Source: VRUE01 sp036266075 (GTDB lineage: Bacteria; Actinomycetota; Thermoleophilia; Solirubrobacterales; 70-9). From it: 64,000 bases of DNA. Shown in pieces: positions 56,910 to 64,000 of this stretch (positions are counted from its first letter, which is position 1; each line of letters begins with the position of its first letter). The position numbers were made by a program, and so were the translations under genes. The notes beneath the pieces are model-generated. The model worked only from the letters and a program-made list of their open reading frames with translations, was not told the origin of the DNA and did no database searches. The DNA lies in the NCBI GenBank assembly GCA_036266075.1, contig DATANV010000007.1, positions 1 through 64,000 on the forward strand. The letters run 5' to 3'.

Positions 56910-57581
56910 TCAACCGTCTGGAAAGGGCTCCAGCCCGGCGTGCCAGGGGCCTGGCGGGTAAGTATGCAGGCCGCTCTCGTCCATCTCCGCCTGTAGGTGT
57001 CGGAAGAGCTGACCGGCATTTTTCAGCGCTTCCTTCAACTCTGCCTCGCCGCGCTCGCGCAGCCGCCAGAGGAACCAGAGCTGGCGGTCGTTGACGCCGA
57101 AGTCGATCTCGCCGGTCATCGTCGTCGTCCAGGAGAGGAAGCCGGGGCTGAAGAGCTCGCGCAGGGCGACTGGGTCGTACTCGCTGGGCACGGTCGCCTG
57201 GAAACGGCGGTTGAAGTCGATCGACTCGAACTCGACCTTGCGGGCGAAACGCCGGGCGATCGCCTCGTGGCCCTCGATCGACTCGACGTTGAACGCCGGC
57301 ACGACCTTCGCCAGGTCGGGCATGTGCGCCTTGGCGAGGATCGCCGCCGGCAGCATCGCCTTGCCGAAGAGCCCGCCGACCTCCTTTTCATCGGCGTCGC
57401 AGGAGGACCCCCAGAAGCCCTCGGCCAGCTGCCCGGTCAGCCGGTTGACCCCGCCGACGCAGAGCGCCACCGGGGCGTCCTTCGGGTTGATCCCCCCAAC
57501 CGGCTCGTAGCCGAGCTCGTGCCGCTCACCGTAGCGCCGTACGATCGCGGCCCATTCCTGCGCTTCACCCTTGGCGCTCAC
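56910..57581 (-). CDS. Uncharacterised protein, DUF3137-like, beside lemA
   Basis: 223 residues; no confident family. The C-terminal part, ESIDFNRRFQATVPSEYDPV then LRELFSPGFLSW and GEIDFGVNDRQLWFLWR, has the order of features seen in DUF3137 proteins, which often neighbour LemA. The usual two membrane spans of that family are absent; there is no signal peptide. It is divergent from lemA with 22 bp between. The link to LemA is by context. Confidence 0.5.
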   Translation of the reverse strand: MSAKGEAQEWAAIVRRYGERHELGYEPVGGINPKDAPVALCVGGVNRLTGQLAEGFWGSSCDADEKEVGGLFGKAMLPAAILAKAHMPDLAKVVPAFNVESIEGHEAIARRFARKVEFESIDFNRRFQATVPSEYDPVALRELFSPGFLSWTTTMTGEIDFGVNDRQLWFLWRLRERGEAELKEALKNAGQLFRHLQAEMDESGLHTYPPGPWHAGLEPFPDG

Positions 57582-57603
57582 AGGCCGATCCTATGGAGGT
57601 AGG

Positions 57604-58173
57604 ATGCGGGTCATGACCATCGCCATCATCGTCGTGGTCGCGATCATCGTCATCGCGGTTCTCTACTACATCGCCAAGCGCAACTCGATCATTGCCGCGC
57701 GCAACCGAGTCGACGAGTCTTGGAGCGGGATCGACGTGCAGCTCAAGCGGCGTCACGATCTGGTGCCGAATCTGGTCGAGACGGTCAAGGGCTACGCCAC
57801 GCACGAGAGCGAGGTCTTCGAGAAAGCGACCAAAGCGCGGGCCGAGGCGATGTCGGCGCATAGCGTCGGCGATACCGCCCAGGCTGAGCAGAAACTGACC
57901 GGGGCGCTGACCGACCTGCGCGCCGTCGCCGAGAACTACCCGCAGCTGCGGGCCACCGAAAACTTTCAGCAGCTGAGCCGCAACCTCTCCGAGCTGGAGG
58001 ACGAAATCCAAGCCGCGCGGCGGATCTACAACTCCAACGTGCAGTCCTTCAACACCGACATCCAGCAGTTCCCGGGCTCGATCATCGCCAACCAGGGCGG
58101 CTTCACCGCGCGCGAGTTCTTCGAGATCGACGGCGCTGAGCGCGAACCCGTCGCGGTCGACTTCAGCGGCTAG
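57604..58173 (+). CDS. LemA family protein
   Basis: 189 residues from ATG 57604, with GGAGG just upstream. One N-terminal membrane span (MTIAIIVVVAIIVIAVLYYI) is followed by the LemA coiled-coil core: VDESWSGIDVQLKRRHDLVP, LVETVKGYATHE, and the closing NSNVQSFNTDIQQFPGSIIA. LemA proteins are membrane-anchored with the helical domain outside; the role is unclear, often linked to envelope or phospholipid processes. Confidence 0.92.
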   Translation: MRVMTIAIIVVVAIIVIAVLYYIAKRNSIIAARNRVDESWSGIDVQLKRRHDLVPNLVETVKGYATHESEVFEKATKARAEAMSAHSVGDTAQAEQKLTGALTDLRAVAENYPQLRATENFQQLSRNLSELEDEIQAARRIYNSNVQSFNTDIQQFPGSIIANQGGFTAREFFEIDGAEREPVAVDFSG

Positions 58174-58200
58174 GTCAGCCCGGTCCCTTAAGCTTCAGGC

Positions 58201-58392
58201 ATGACCGCTACGACCGAAGCGACGCTCTGGATTTGCGAGAGCTGCGGCTTCATCTACGACCCCGACGTCGGTGACCCCGACGGCGGCATCCCGCCTGGGA
58301 CCCCTTTCGAGCAGATCCCCAGCGACTGGTTCTGCCCTGTCTGCGGCGCGCGGACCTCGGACTTCCGGCCCGTAGAGCCGGGCGAGGCTTAG
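58201..58392 (+). CDS. rubA: Rubredoxin
   Basis: 63 residues. The iron centre has two CxxC-type loops: WICESCGFIYDPDVGDPDGG and WFCPVCGARTSDF. It carries single electrons, classically for alkane hydroxylases. Lies 19 bases before the GMC oxidoreductase gene; no alkB is in the window, so its partner is uncertain. Confidence 0.93.
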   Translation: MTATTEATLWICESCGFIYDPDVGDPDGGIPPGTPFEQIPSDWFCPVCGARTSDFRPVEPGEA

Positions 58393-58411
58393 GCCCGAGG
58401 AACACCCGGTC

Positions 58412-60049
58412 GTGACCCACGACTACGACTGGATAGTGGTTGGGTCGGGATTCGGCGGATCCGTATCGGCTCTGCGGCTGGCAGAAAAGGGCTACTCAGT
58501 AGCCGTGCTCGAGTGCGGCAAGCGCTTCCGGGACGAGGACTTTCCCAAGTCAACTTGGGACAGCCGCCGCTACTTCTGGGCGCCGCGGCTGGGAATGAAG
58601 GGCATCTTCCGGCTCAGCACCTTCAGGGACGTGGCTGTGGTCAGCGGCTGTGGCGTCGGCGGCGGCAGCCTCGGCTACGCCAACACGCTCTACGTCCCCC
58701 CCGCTCCGTTCTTCGAAGATCCGCAGTGGGCCGATCTCGAGGACTGGCAGGAGACCCTCGCCCCCCATTACGAGACCGCCCAGCGGATGCTCGGCGTCGT
58801 CGTCCACGACAAGGACGACCCAGCCGACCAGCTGCTGCGCGAGCTGGGCGAGGAGCTGGGCGTCGCTGAGACCTACCAGAAGACCCCCGTCGGGGTCTAC
58901 CTCGACAACCCCGGCAAGACCGTCCCCGACCCGTTCTTCGAAGGGGCCGGGCCGGAGCGCACCGGCTGCATGCAGTGCGGCCGCTGCATGGTCGGCTGCC
59001 CGCACGGCGCCAAGAACACGCTGGTCAAGAACTATCTCTGGCTGGCCGAGCACAGCGGCGTCGCGGTGACCCCCGAAAGGACGGTGACCGACGTGCGCCC
59101 GCTCGGCGGCGTCGACGGCAGCGCCGGCTACGCCGTGACCAGCGAGCGCTCGGGCCTCCTGCGCGGCCGCGGCCGCCGCACGCTGACGGCGCGCGGCGTC
59201 GTCGTCGCCGCCGGGCCCCTGGGCACCAACAAGCTGCTGCAGCGCTGCCGGCTGGGCGGCTCTCTGCCGCGCATCTCAAACCGGCTCGGCGAGCTGGTCC
59301 GCACCAACAGCGAGAGCATCCTCGCCGTCACCGTGCCCGAGGACTATCCCGAGGACCTGACCCGGCGGGTCGCGATCACCTCCAGCATCTACCCTGACCC
59401 GCACACCCACATCGAGACCGTCACCTACGGCGAGGCGGGCGACTCGATGAGCACCCTCTACACGCTGCTGGTCGGCAACGGCACGCGGGTCACCCGGCCG
59501 CTGAAGCTGCTCGGCCAGATCGTCCGCCACCCGTTCAAGTTCGCGCAGGCGCTCTGGCCGAAGGGATGGTCGCGGCGGACGATCATCGTGCTGGTGATGC
59601 AGACCCTCGACAATGCGATCGCCCTGCGGCCAAAGCTGAAGCGCAACGGCGAAGTGCGGCTGCAGACCGAGCAGGACCCCGAGCGGCCGATCCCGACCTT
59701 CATCCCGGTCGCCAACCAGGCTGCCGAGTGGCTCGCCGAGCGCACCGGCGGCACCGCCCAGAGCTCGGTAATGGAGGCAATGCTGAACGTCCCCTCCACC
59801 GCCCACATCCTCGGCGGCGCCGTGATCGGCCACGGCCCCGAGGACGGCGTCGTCGACTCCGACCAGCGCGTCTTCGGCTACGAGAACCTGCTGGTCTGCG
59901 ACGGCGCCGCGGTGCCGGCCAACGTCGGCGTCAACCCGAGCCTGACGATCACCGCCCTGGCCGAGCACGCGATGAGCCAGGTGCCGCCCAAGGAGGGCGC
60001 CGAGCCGCGCCGCCTGCCCGAGGCGGCGCGACCGGCTGCTGTCGCTTAG
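58412..60049 (+). CDS. GMC family oxidoreductase, cholesterol oxidase-like
   Basis: 545 residues, GTG start. The FAD-binding VVGSGFGGSVSALRLAEKGY opens it; SGCGVGGGSLGYANTLY and the C-terminal NVGVNPSLTITALAEHAM fit the sterol-oxidase branch. GCMQCGRCMVGCPHGAKNTL carries a CxxCxxCxxxC ferredoxin-like cluster motif that is a feature of this subgroup. It probably oxidises a sterol or other alcohol; rubredoxin just upstream may pass on electrons. Ends directly at the sodA stop. Confidence 0.88.
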   Translation: MTHDYDWIVVGSGFGGSVSALRLAEKGYSVAVLECGKRFRDEDFPKSTWDSRRYFWAPRLGMKGIFRLSTFRDVAVVSGCGVGGGSLGYANTLYVPPAPFFEDPQWADLEDWQETLAPHYETAQRMLGVVVHDKDDPADQLLRELGEELGVAETYQKTPVGVYLDNPGKTVPDPFFEGAGPERTGCMQCGRCMVGCPHGAKNTLVKNYLWLAEHSGVAVTPERTVTDVRPLGGVDGSAGYAVTSERSGLLRGRGRRTLTARGVVVAAGPLGTNKLLQRCRLGGSLPRISNRLGELVRTNSESILAVTVPEDYPEDLTRRVAITSSIYPDPHTHIETVTYGEAGDSMSTLYTLLVGNGTRVTRPLKLLGQIVRHPFKFAQALWPKGWSRRTIIVLVMQTLDNAIALRPKLKRNGEVRLQTEQDPERPIPTFIPVANQAAEWLAERTGGTAQSSVMEAMLNVPSTAHILGGAVIGHGPEDGVVDSDQRVFGYENLLVCDGAAVPANVGVNPSLTITALAEHAMSQVPPKEGAEPRRLPEAARPAAVA

Positions 60050-60655
60050 CTAGCCCGCGTCGGCGAGGCGCTGGGCGACGTAGTCCCAGTTGACGACGTT
60101 CCAGAAGGCATCGATGTAGTCGGGCCGCTTGTTTTGGTACTTCAGGTAGTAGGCGTGCTCCCAGACGTCGCATCCGAGCAGCGGGATGCTGCCGTCGGCG
60201 ATCGGCGAGTCCTGGTTCGGAGTCGAGACGACCGCCAGGCCGGAGCTGTCCTTGACCAACCAAGCCCAGCCGGAGCCGAAGCGGGCGACGCCGGCATTTT
60301 TGAACTCGTCCTTGAACGAGTCGAAGGAGCCGAAGGTCTCCGCGATGGCGCTCGCCAACTCGCCGCTCGGCTCGCCACCGCCAGCAGGGCTGAGCATCTG
60401 CCAGAAGAGGCTGTGGTTGAAGTGGCCGCCACCGTTGTTGCGGACCGGCGCCTGCACCTCGCCCGGGAGGGCGCTGAGGTTGCGCAGCACGTCCTCGACA
60501 TCGCGGTCGGCCCAGTCGGTCCCCTCCAACGCTGCGTTAGCTTTGTCGACGTAAGCTTGGTGGTGTTTGTCGTGGTGAACGCGCATCGTCGCCTCGTCGA
60601 TATGGGGCTCGAGCGCGTCGTATGCGTAGGGAAGGTCGGGAACCGAGAAAGCCAT
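60050..60655 (-). CDS. sodA: Superoxide dismutase, Fe/Mn family
   Basis: 201 residues from ATG 60655 with AAGGAG upstream. Metal ligands: H27 in MRVHHDKHHQAYV, His in GGHFNHSLFW, Asp and His in CDVWEHAYYLKYQNKRPDYI. Mn versus Fe cannot be fixed, though GCDVWEHAYYL is common in Mn enzymes. No signal peptide. A 7-bp inverted repeat in the leader (60661-60694) can pair with the ribosome-binding site. Convergent with the GMC gene, divergent from the sigma gene. Confidence 0.94.
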   Translation of the reverse strand: MAFSVPDLPYAYDALEPHIDEATMRVHHDKHHQAYVDKANAALEGTDWADRDVEDVLRNLSALPGEVQAPVRNNGGGHFNHSLFWQMLSPAGGGEPSGELASAIAETFGSFDSFKDEFKNAGVARFGSGWAWLVKDSSGLAVVSTPNQDSPIADGSIPLLGCDVWEHAYYLKYQNKRPDYIDAFWNVVNWDYVAQRLADAG

Positions 60656-60660
60656 CGGGG

Positions 60661-60694
60661 AGTCTCCTTGTCGATCGATTTGTATTCGGAGACT
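60661..60694 (-). promoter_or_regulatory. sodA leader hairpin covering the ribosome-binding site
   Basis: In the sodA mRNA sense, AGTCTCC (60694-60688) is complementary to GGAGACT (60667-60661), which contains the GGAG of the ribosome-binding site five to eleven bases before the ATG. Folding would hide the site, giving possible translational control. Confidence 0.45.
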
Positions 60695-60709
60695 AGCCAG
60701 CGCCGCATT

Positions 60710-60734
60710 GGATTGAAGCGCCAACCGATGGGTA
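60710..60734 (+). promoter_or_regulatory. SigB/SigF-like promoter before the sigma gene
   Basis: GGATT (60710-60714), 15 bases, GGGTA (60730-60734) is one mismatch from the GGTTT-N15-17-GGGTA consensus of this sigma class. It points toward the sigma gene, 163 bp upstream of its ATG, and would give positive autoregulation. Confidence 0.35.
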
Positions 60735-60896
60735 ACCGTCAAACCATGGAGGTGGGAGCTCGGCTGGTGAAGCGGCCGCAGCAAGACCAGTACGCTCCGG
60801 TGAGCGCAGTTACGCAGTTACCGATAGCCGCACGGTCCGTTAGGGCTCCAGGGCGGTGCCGGTCCTCACCGGGGGACCGTCACGCATCGACTCCAG

Positions 60897-61706
60897 ATGG
60901 CAGAAGAGCGGCAGATAGAAGATCAGATACCGGGCGGCTCCCCAGGCACGGAGGCGCAGCTGGCCCGCGACGCCGAGCTGTGGCGGCGGTTCGCCCGCGA
61001 CCGCGACCCAGCGACGCGCGAGGAGCTGGTGCGACGTTTCATGCCATTCGCCAAGCGCTTGGCGCTGCGCTACCGCGGCGCCAGCGAGTCCTTCGACGAC
61101 CTCCTGCAGGTCGCCAACCTCGGCCTGTTGAACGCGGTCGACCGCTTCGACCCTGAGCGTGGCATCCCTTTCACGGCCTTCGCCTCACCAACCATCCTCG
61201 GCGAGCTGAAACGGCACTTCCGCGACCGCGTCTGGACCGTGCGGGTGCCGCGTGGCCTGCACGACCGCATGGCCGAAGTCGACAAAGCGATCGCCGAGCT
61301 GACCAAGGAGCTGCAGCGCTCCCCCTCGGTTGGTGAGATCGCCGAGAGGCTCGAGCTGGAGCAGACCGACGTGCTTGAGGTGATGGAGGCCAACCACAAC
61401 CGCCGGCCCCTATCGCTCGACCGCCCGGCGGGCGCCGAGGACGGCGACGAGTCGCCGCCGACCGAGTGGATCGGCGACGAGGACGAGGGCTTCGAGCTGG
61501 TCGAGGGACGCATCGCCCTCGATGCGGCGCTGCCCTTCCTCGATGAGCGCGAGCGCCTGGTCCTGCGCCTGCGCTTCGCCGAGGACCTGACTCAGTCGCA
61601 GATCGCCGAGCGCATCGGCCACTCGCAAATGCACGTTTCGCGGATTCTGAGACGGGCGCTCGACCGGATCCGCGAGCAGATCAGGGAGCAGCGGCAAAGC
61701 GAATGA
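60897..61706 (+). CDS. sigF: Stress RNA polymerase sigma factor, SigB/SigF family
   Basis: 269 residues. Region 2 reads REELVRRFMPFAKRLALRYR, FDDLLQVANLGLLNAVDRFD and GIPFTAFASPTILGELKRHF; region 3 has ELQRSPSVGEIAERLEL; region 4 ends LTQSQIAERIGHSQMHVSRIL. All match the SigB/F/G group that is held by anti-sigma kinases. An anti-sigma gene converges on it (26-bp overlap) and two STAS antagonists follow, a complete partner-switching set. Confidence 0.92.
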   Translation: MAEERQIEDQIPGGSPGTEAQLARDAELWRRFARDRDPATREELVRRFMPFAKRLALRYRGASESFDDLLQVANLGLLNAVDRFDPERGIPFTAFASPTILGELKRHFRDRVWTVRVPRGLHDRMAEVDKAIAELTKELQRSPSVGEIAERLELEQTDVLEVMEANHNRRPLSLDRPAGAEDGDESPPTEWIGDEDEGFELVEGRIALDAALPFLDERERLVLRLRFAEDLTQSQIAERIGHSQMHVSRILRRALDRIREQIREQRQSE

Positions 61707-62478
61707 CCAGATACTCGCCGTCCTCGGACTCCTCGACGGCGAGCTCATCGACGAGCGACTCCAGCGAGCCGCCGACTTCGGGAACCTCGAGGCCCTCGCG
61801 GATGCGGTGGGCGGCCCCCGGATCCATCGGGCCCAGGCGCAGCGCCAGGCCCTCGCCGCGGTCGTCGAGGCCGAGCTTGACGCGGCCGTCGGCGAAGCTG
61901 TCCGGCGCGGCGGCGGCGATCGCGTCGGTGACCAGCATTGCGTCGGAGACGCGGTCGACGGAGAGGTCGCGGCGGGCGGCGAGGGCGCCGACAATGCGGG
62001 CCAGGATCGGGCCCAGCAGCTCGGGCCGGTCGGTGACCAGCTCGGTGGTCTCTGAACGACTGGGTTCCATCTTCACCGAGTCGCCGTCGACGCTGCCCGG
62101 CGCACCGCCGTCGAGCGGCAGGCGCATCGTCACCTCGGTGCCGCGGCCGAGGCCGCCGGAGATCGCGAAGCTGCTGGACAGGGCGGCGATCAGGGAGAGG
62201 CCAAGGCGCAGGCTGTCGCGGTCGGAGTCGGCCTGGGGACGGATGCCGACACCCTCGTCGCGAACGATCACGGTCAGGCCCTCCGCATCGGGAAGGGCTT
62301 CGACGCTGAGCGGGCCAGGCCTACCCTCATAGGCGTGCACGGCGACGTTCATGCAGGCCTCGGTGACGACCGTCTTCAGGTCAGCCAGCCCCGGTTCGTC
62401 CATGCCGATCTCCTCGGCCAACCCGGCGAGGGCGTGCCTTACTATCGCGACGTTCTCCGCTTTCGCCGGAAGGGTCAT
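61681..62478 (-). CDS. Anti-sigma factor kinase with duplicated domain (RsbW-like)
   Basis: 265 residues from ATG 62478, preceded by AAGGGG. Residues 1-~125 are a HATPase_c domain: LKTVVTEACMNVAVHAYEG is the N box, VIVRDEGVGIRP the G1 box, GRGTEVTMRLPL the end. Residues ~145-265 look like a second, degenerate copy (VSDAMLVTDAIAAAAPDS, LALRLGPMDPGA, LVIRF) that lacks the ATP residues. It should bind the sigma factor and phosphorylate the STAS antagonists. A SigB/F-type promoter lies upstream. Confidence 0.85.
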   Translation of the reverse strand: MTLPAKAENVAIVRHALAGLAEEIGMDEPGLADLKTVVTEACMNVAVHAYEGRPGPLSVEALPDAEGLTVIVRDEGVGIRPQADSDRDSLRLGLSLIAALSSSFAISGGLGRGTEVTMRLPLDGGAPGSVDGDSVKMEPSRSETTELVTDRPELLGPILARIVGALAARRDLSVDRVSDAMLVTDAIAAAAPDSFADGRVKLGLDDRGEGLALRLGPMDPGAAHRIREGLEVPEVGGSLESLVDELAVEESEDGEYLVIRFAAAP

Positions 62479-62600
62479 TTGAAGCCCCTTTGGTCGCTGC
62501 CTGATCGTCGAGTTCTCTGGCATGAACCGCCACTTCACGCTGGGGATCGTGTTCCCCGCGGTGCCCGAGCATATCCGCCCGGGTTGTTGATGCCTCAGGC

Positions 62601-62626
62601 TACCCCCGCCCAGGCACGGTAAAACC
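62601..62626 (-). promoter_or_regulatory. SigB/SigF-type promoter of the anti-sigma gene
   Basis: On the minus strand GGTTT (62626-62622), 16 bases, GGGTA (62605-62601) fits the GGTTT-N15-17-GGGTA consensus exactly. It is about 120 bp upstream of the anti-sigma ATG, so the sigma factor would feed its own inhibitor. Confidence 0.5.
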
Positions 62627-62676
62627 CCGAGCGCGTCCGAGCGGAGCGCTTGGGTCGCTGCGCTAGGATCGCCAAT

Positions 62677-63051
62677 GTGAGCCCTGCGCCTTTCGAGGTA
62701 GAGAGCGAGCAGCGCGAGGATGGGATCCATGCCTTCACCGTGCGCGGCGAGCTGGACATGAACACCGCCCCAGAGCTGGAGCAGAAGCTCGAAGCGGCGC
62801 TGGCTGGGGACCGTCCGTCGGTGATGCTCGACCTATCCGAGTGCGAGTTCATCGACTCGACCGGAATCGCCCTGATCGTTCGCACCTGGCAGCGCCTGGA
62901 AGGGGGCGCCAACGGCGAAGGCGGCGACGGCCGCTTCGTCCTCTGCTGCATCAACCACCAAGTTCGGCGGCTGCTGAAGATCACCGGGGTCGAGGAGTCG
63001 ATTTCGATGTACGAGCAGCGGGACGCAGCACTAGCCAAGCTGCAGGGCTGA
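62677..63051 (+). CDS. STAS-domain anti-sigma factor antagonist (first)
   Basis: 124 residues, GTG start. TVRGELDMNTAPELEQKL and LDLSECEFIDSTGIALIV make a standard SpoIIAA/RsbV fold, with the phosphorylatable Ser in DSTG. When unphosphorylated it would pull the anti-sigma factor off the sigma factor. Divergent from the anti-sigma gene. Confidence 0.92.
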   Translation: MSPAPFEVESEQREDGIHAFTVRGELDMNTAPELEQKLEAALAGDRPSVMLDLSECEFIDSTGIALIVRTWQRLEGGANGEGGDGRFVLCCINHQVRRLLKITGVEESISMYEQRDAALAKLQG

Positions 63052-63146
63052 CACGGTTACTCGTCGCGGTGGACTGGGGCATCCCGCCGGCGTAGACTGA
63101 CTTTGGGCGAGTCACTCGACCCGCCCAGGCCGGCAACGGAGAAGAT

Positions 63147-63518
63147 GTGGGCCCTGAAGGAGATGCGCGGAAGGTGCGGGACGGGACGCTGGTCCTGGAT
63201 ATCGAGGGCAGCGCCTCCACCTGGACAATCTCCGTAGCCGGTGAGCTGGACATGGCCAACGCGGCCAGCCTGGCCACCGAGCTGAAGCGGGCCGAGCAGG
63301 GGGGCGCCGAGACAATCGTCATCGACATGCGCGACCTGGAGTTCATCGACTCGACCGGAATCGCCGTGCTCGTCGCTGCCCACAGACGGCTCAACCTCAA
63401 CGCCCGCACCGAGCGCGTTCTCCTGGTGCGCAGCAAGGCAAGTGGCGTACGAAGAGTGATGGATTTGACGGGCCTGGACGACGAGCTGCCGTTCGTCGCC
63501 ACCGACGAGTCCGGCTGA
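63147..63518 (+). CDS. STAS-domain anti-sigma factor antagonist (second)
   Basis: 123 residues, GTG 63147 (a later GTG at 63177 is possible). SVAGELDMANAASLATEL and MRDLEFIDSTGIAVLVAAHR, again with Ser in DSTG. Paralogue of the previous gene, 95 bp downstream. Two antagonists for one anti-sigma factor suggest two input signals. A weak GGTTA-N17-GGGCA lies upstream, not good enough to call. Confidence 0.92.
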   Translation: MGPEGDARKVRDGTLVLDIEGSASTWTISVAGELDMANAASLATELKRAEQGGAETIVIDMRDLEFIDSTGIAVLVAAHRRLNLNARTERVLLVRSKASGVRRVMDLTGLDDELPFVATDESG

Positions 63519-63535
63519 GCGGGACGAGCCCGACC

Positions 63536-63943
63536 TCAGGCGGGCAGTGCAGAGAAGCGGGTCTCGGCGGCCGCCGGATCCATGAAGACCTCGCCGCGCA
63601 CGAAGCGGCCATCCCGCTGCTCCCAGATCCAGGCGACCGGCGTGTCGCGCAGGCCCAGCTCGCGGCTGCGTGCGTAGACGCGACCGCGGACCAGCAGCGA
63701 GTCGCCACGGCGCTCCAGCTCGCTCGGCGTGATCAGCAGCTCGTCCCAGATCTCGGCGACGTCCACCAGGTAGTCGTGCAGACCGGCAGCACCGCCGTAG
63801 GAGGCTTGACGGCCGATGGCCTCGGCGGTGCCCATCGGGAAGAACTCCATCGACTCCTCGCAGATCTCTTCGATGCCCGCTTCGTCGCGGCGGTTGAAGC
63901 ATTCGTAGAGGTGTTCGACGAGGCCCATCTCCGGGCCGTTCAT
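63536..63943 (-). CDS. SnoaL/NTF2-like domain protein
   Basis: 135 residues, ATG start. LVEHLYECFNRRDEAGIEEI, EEICEESMEFFPMG and the closing VAWIWEQRDGRFVRGEVFMD are typical of small SnoaL-like proteins. Catalytic role unknown. Convergent with the second STAS gene. The last 57 bases of the window hold only its upstream region. Confidence 0.8.
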   Translation of the reverse strand: MNGPEMGLVEHLYECFNRRDEAGIEEICEESMEFFPMGTAEAIGRQASYGGAAGLHDYLVDVAEIWDELLITPSELERRGDSLLVRGRVYARSRELGLRDTPVAWIWEQRDGRFVRGEVFMDPAAAETRFSALPA

Positions 63944-64000
63944 CGCCTGCGCCGGACCGGCGCCGGCGGGAACCGCGCTCGAGGTGCGGGCAATCGCCAG

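Noticed and set aside
63055..63090. SigB/F-like promoter before the second STAS gene (GGTTA-N17-GGGCA)
   Set aside because: Mismatches in both hexamers and spacing at the limit; not better than chance in this GC content.

Overview
The window is high-GC DNA from an actinobacterium. A HemQ-type coproheme decarboxylase, DUF3618/holin-III/DUF4235 membrane proteins, a deazaflavin-dependent nitroreductase, an FprA-type ferredoxin reductase, a SigB/SigF partner-switching module, a 70-residue biotin carrier protein and many acyl-CoA enzymes all fit. A soil Thermoleophilia/Solirubrobacterales-like lineage is my inference; there is no rRNA in the window to test it. The first 25 bases are pure C, which looks like a contig end. 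I see no rRNA, tRNA or CRISPR array.

Layout. 0-5 kb: heme and Fe-S genes (chlorite-dismutase family, PAS/zinc protein, FprA, BolA, monothiol glutaredoxin, ErpA) and DegV. 5-11 kb: a small membrane-protein operon, a TetR-nitrilase operon with a palindromic operator, a cyclase-AAA-TPR regulator and an SDR. 11-20.7 kb: a minus-strand acyl-CoA operon (enoyl-CoA hydratase, carboxyltransferase, BKACE, CaiB/racemase, MerR), two acyl-CoA dehydrogenases and a secreted alkaline phosphatase.

20.64-30.77 kb is a 10.1-kb integrated mobile island. A 39-bp direct repeat (36/39 identical) made from the 3' end of the second acyl-CoA dehydrogenase gene bounds it, with a tyrosine integrase at the left end and matching arm-type repeats inside both ends. 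Cargo: an HTH/excisionase-like protein, RNase HI, a DUF4258/DUF2283 pair, several unknown proteins, three proteins with an RNxxxH (HEPN-like) motif, and a proteasome-fold Ntn-hydrolase-like protein translationally coupled to one of them. The integrase frame runs through the attachment core into flanking chromosome. In the excised circle it would run, in the same frame, into a different 32-residue tail encoded at the right end. The HEPN-like/Ntn-like pair and this C-terminal switch are the best candidates for new biology.

30.8-41.5 kb: the displaced GNAT-VOC operon, a secreted amidase, SixA phosphatase, SDRs, a phosphoesterase-DNA ligase fusion, an MBL hydrolase, an acyltransferase, glycerol kinase and a glycosyltransferase. 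41.5-53.7 kb: a biotin-centred region (biotin carrier protein, enoyl-CoA hydratase, AlkA, CHASE-GGDEF, bioB, bioF, bioD), then MFS-MarR, a desaturase with its ferredoxin-reductase partner, and bioA. 53.7-60.7 kb: Nudix, tandem left-handed beta-helix acyltransferases, a glycosyltransferase, LemA, rubredoxin, a GMC oxidoreductase and superoxide dismutase. 60.9-63.5 kb: a stress-sigma module (sigma factor, two-domain anti-sigma, two STAS antagonists) with SigB/SigF-like promoters.

Genes are tightly packed. Many pairs overlap by four bases, not only as ATGA but also GTGA, TTGA and, unusually, CTGA.
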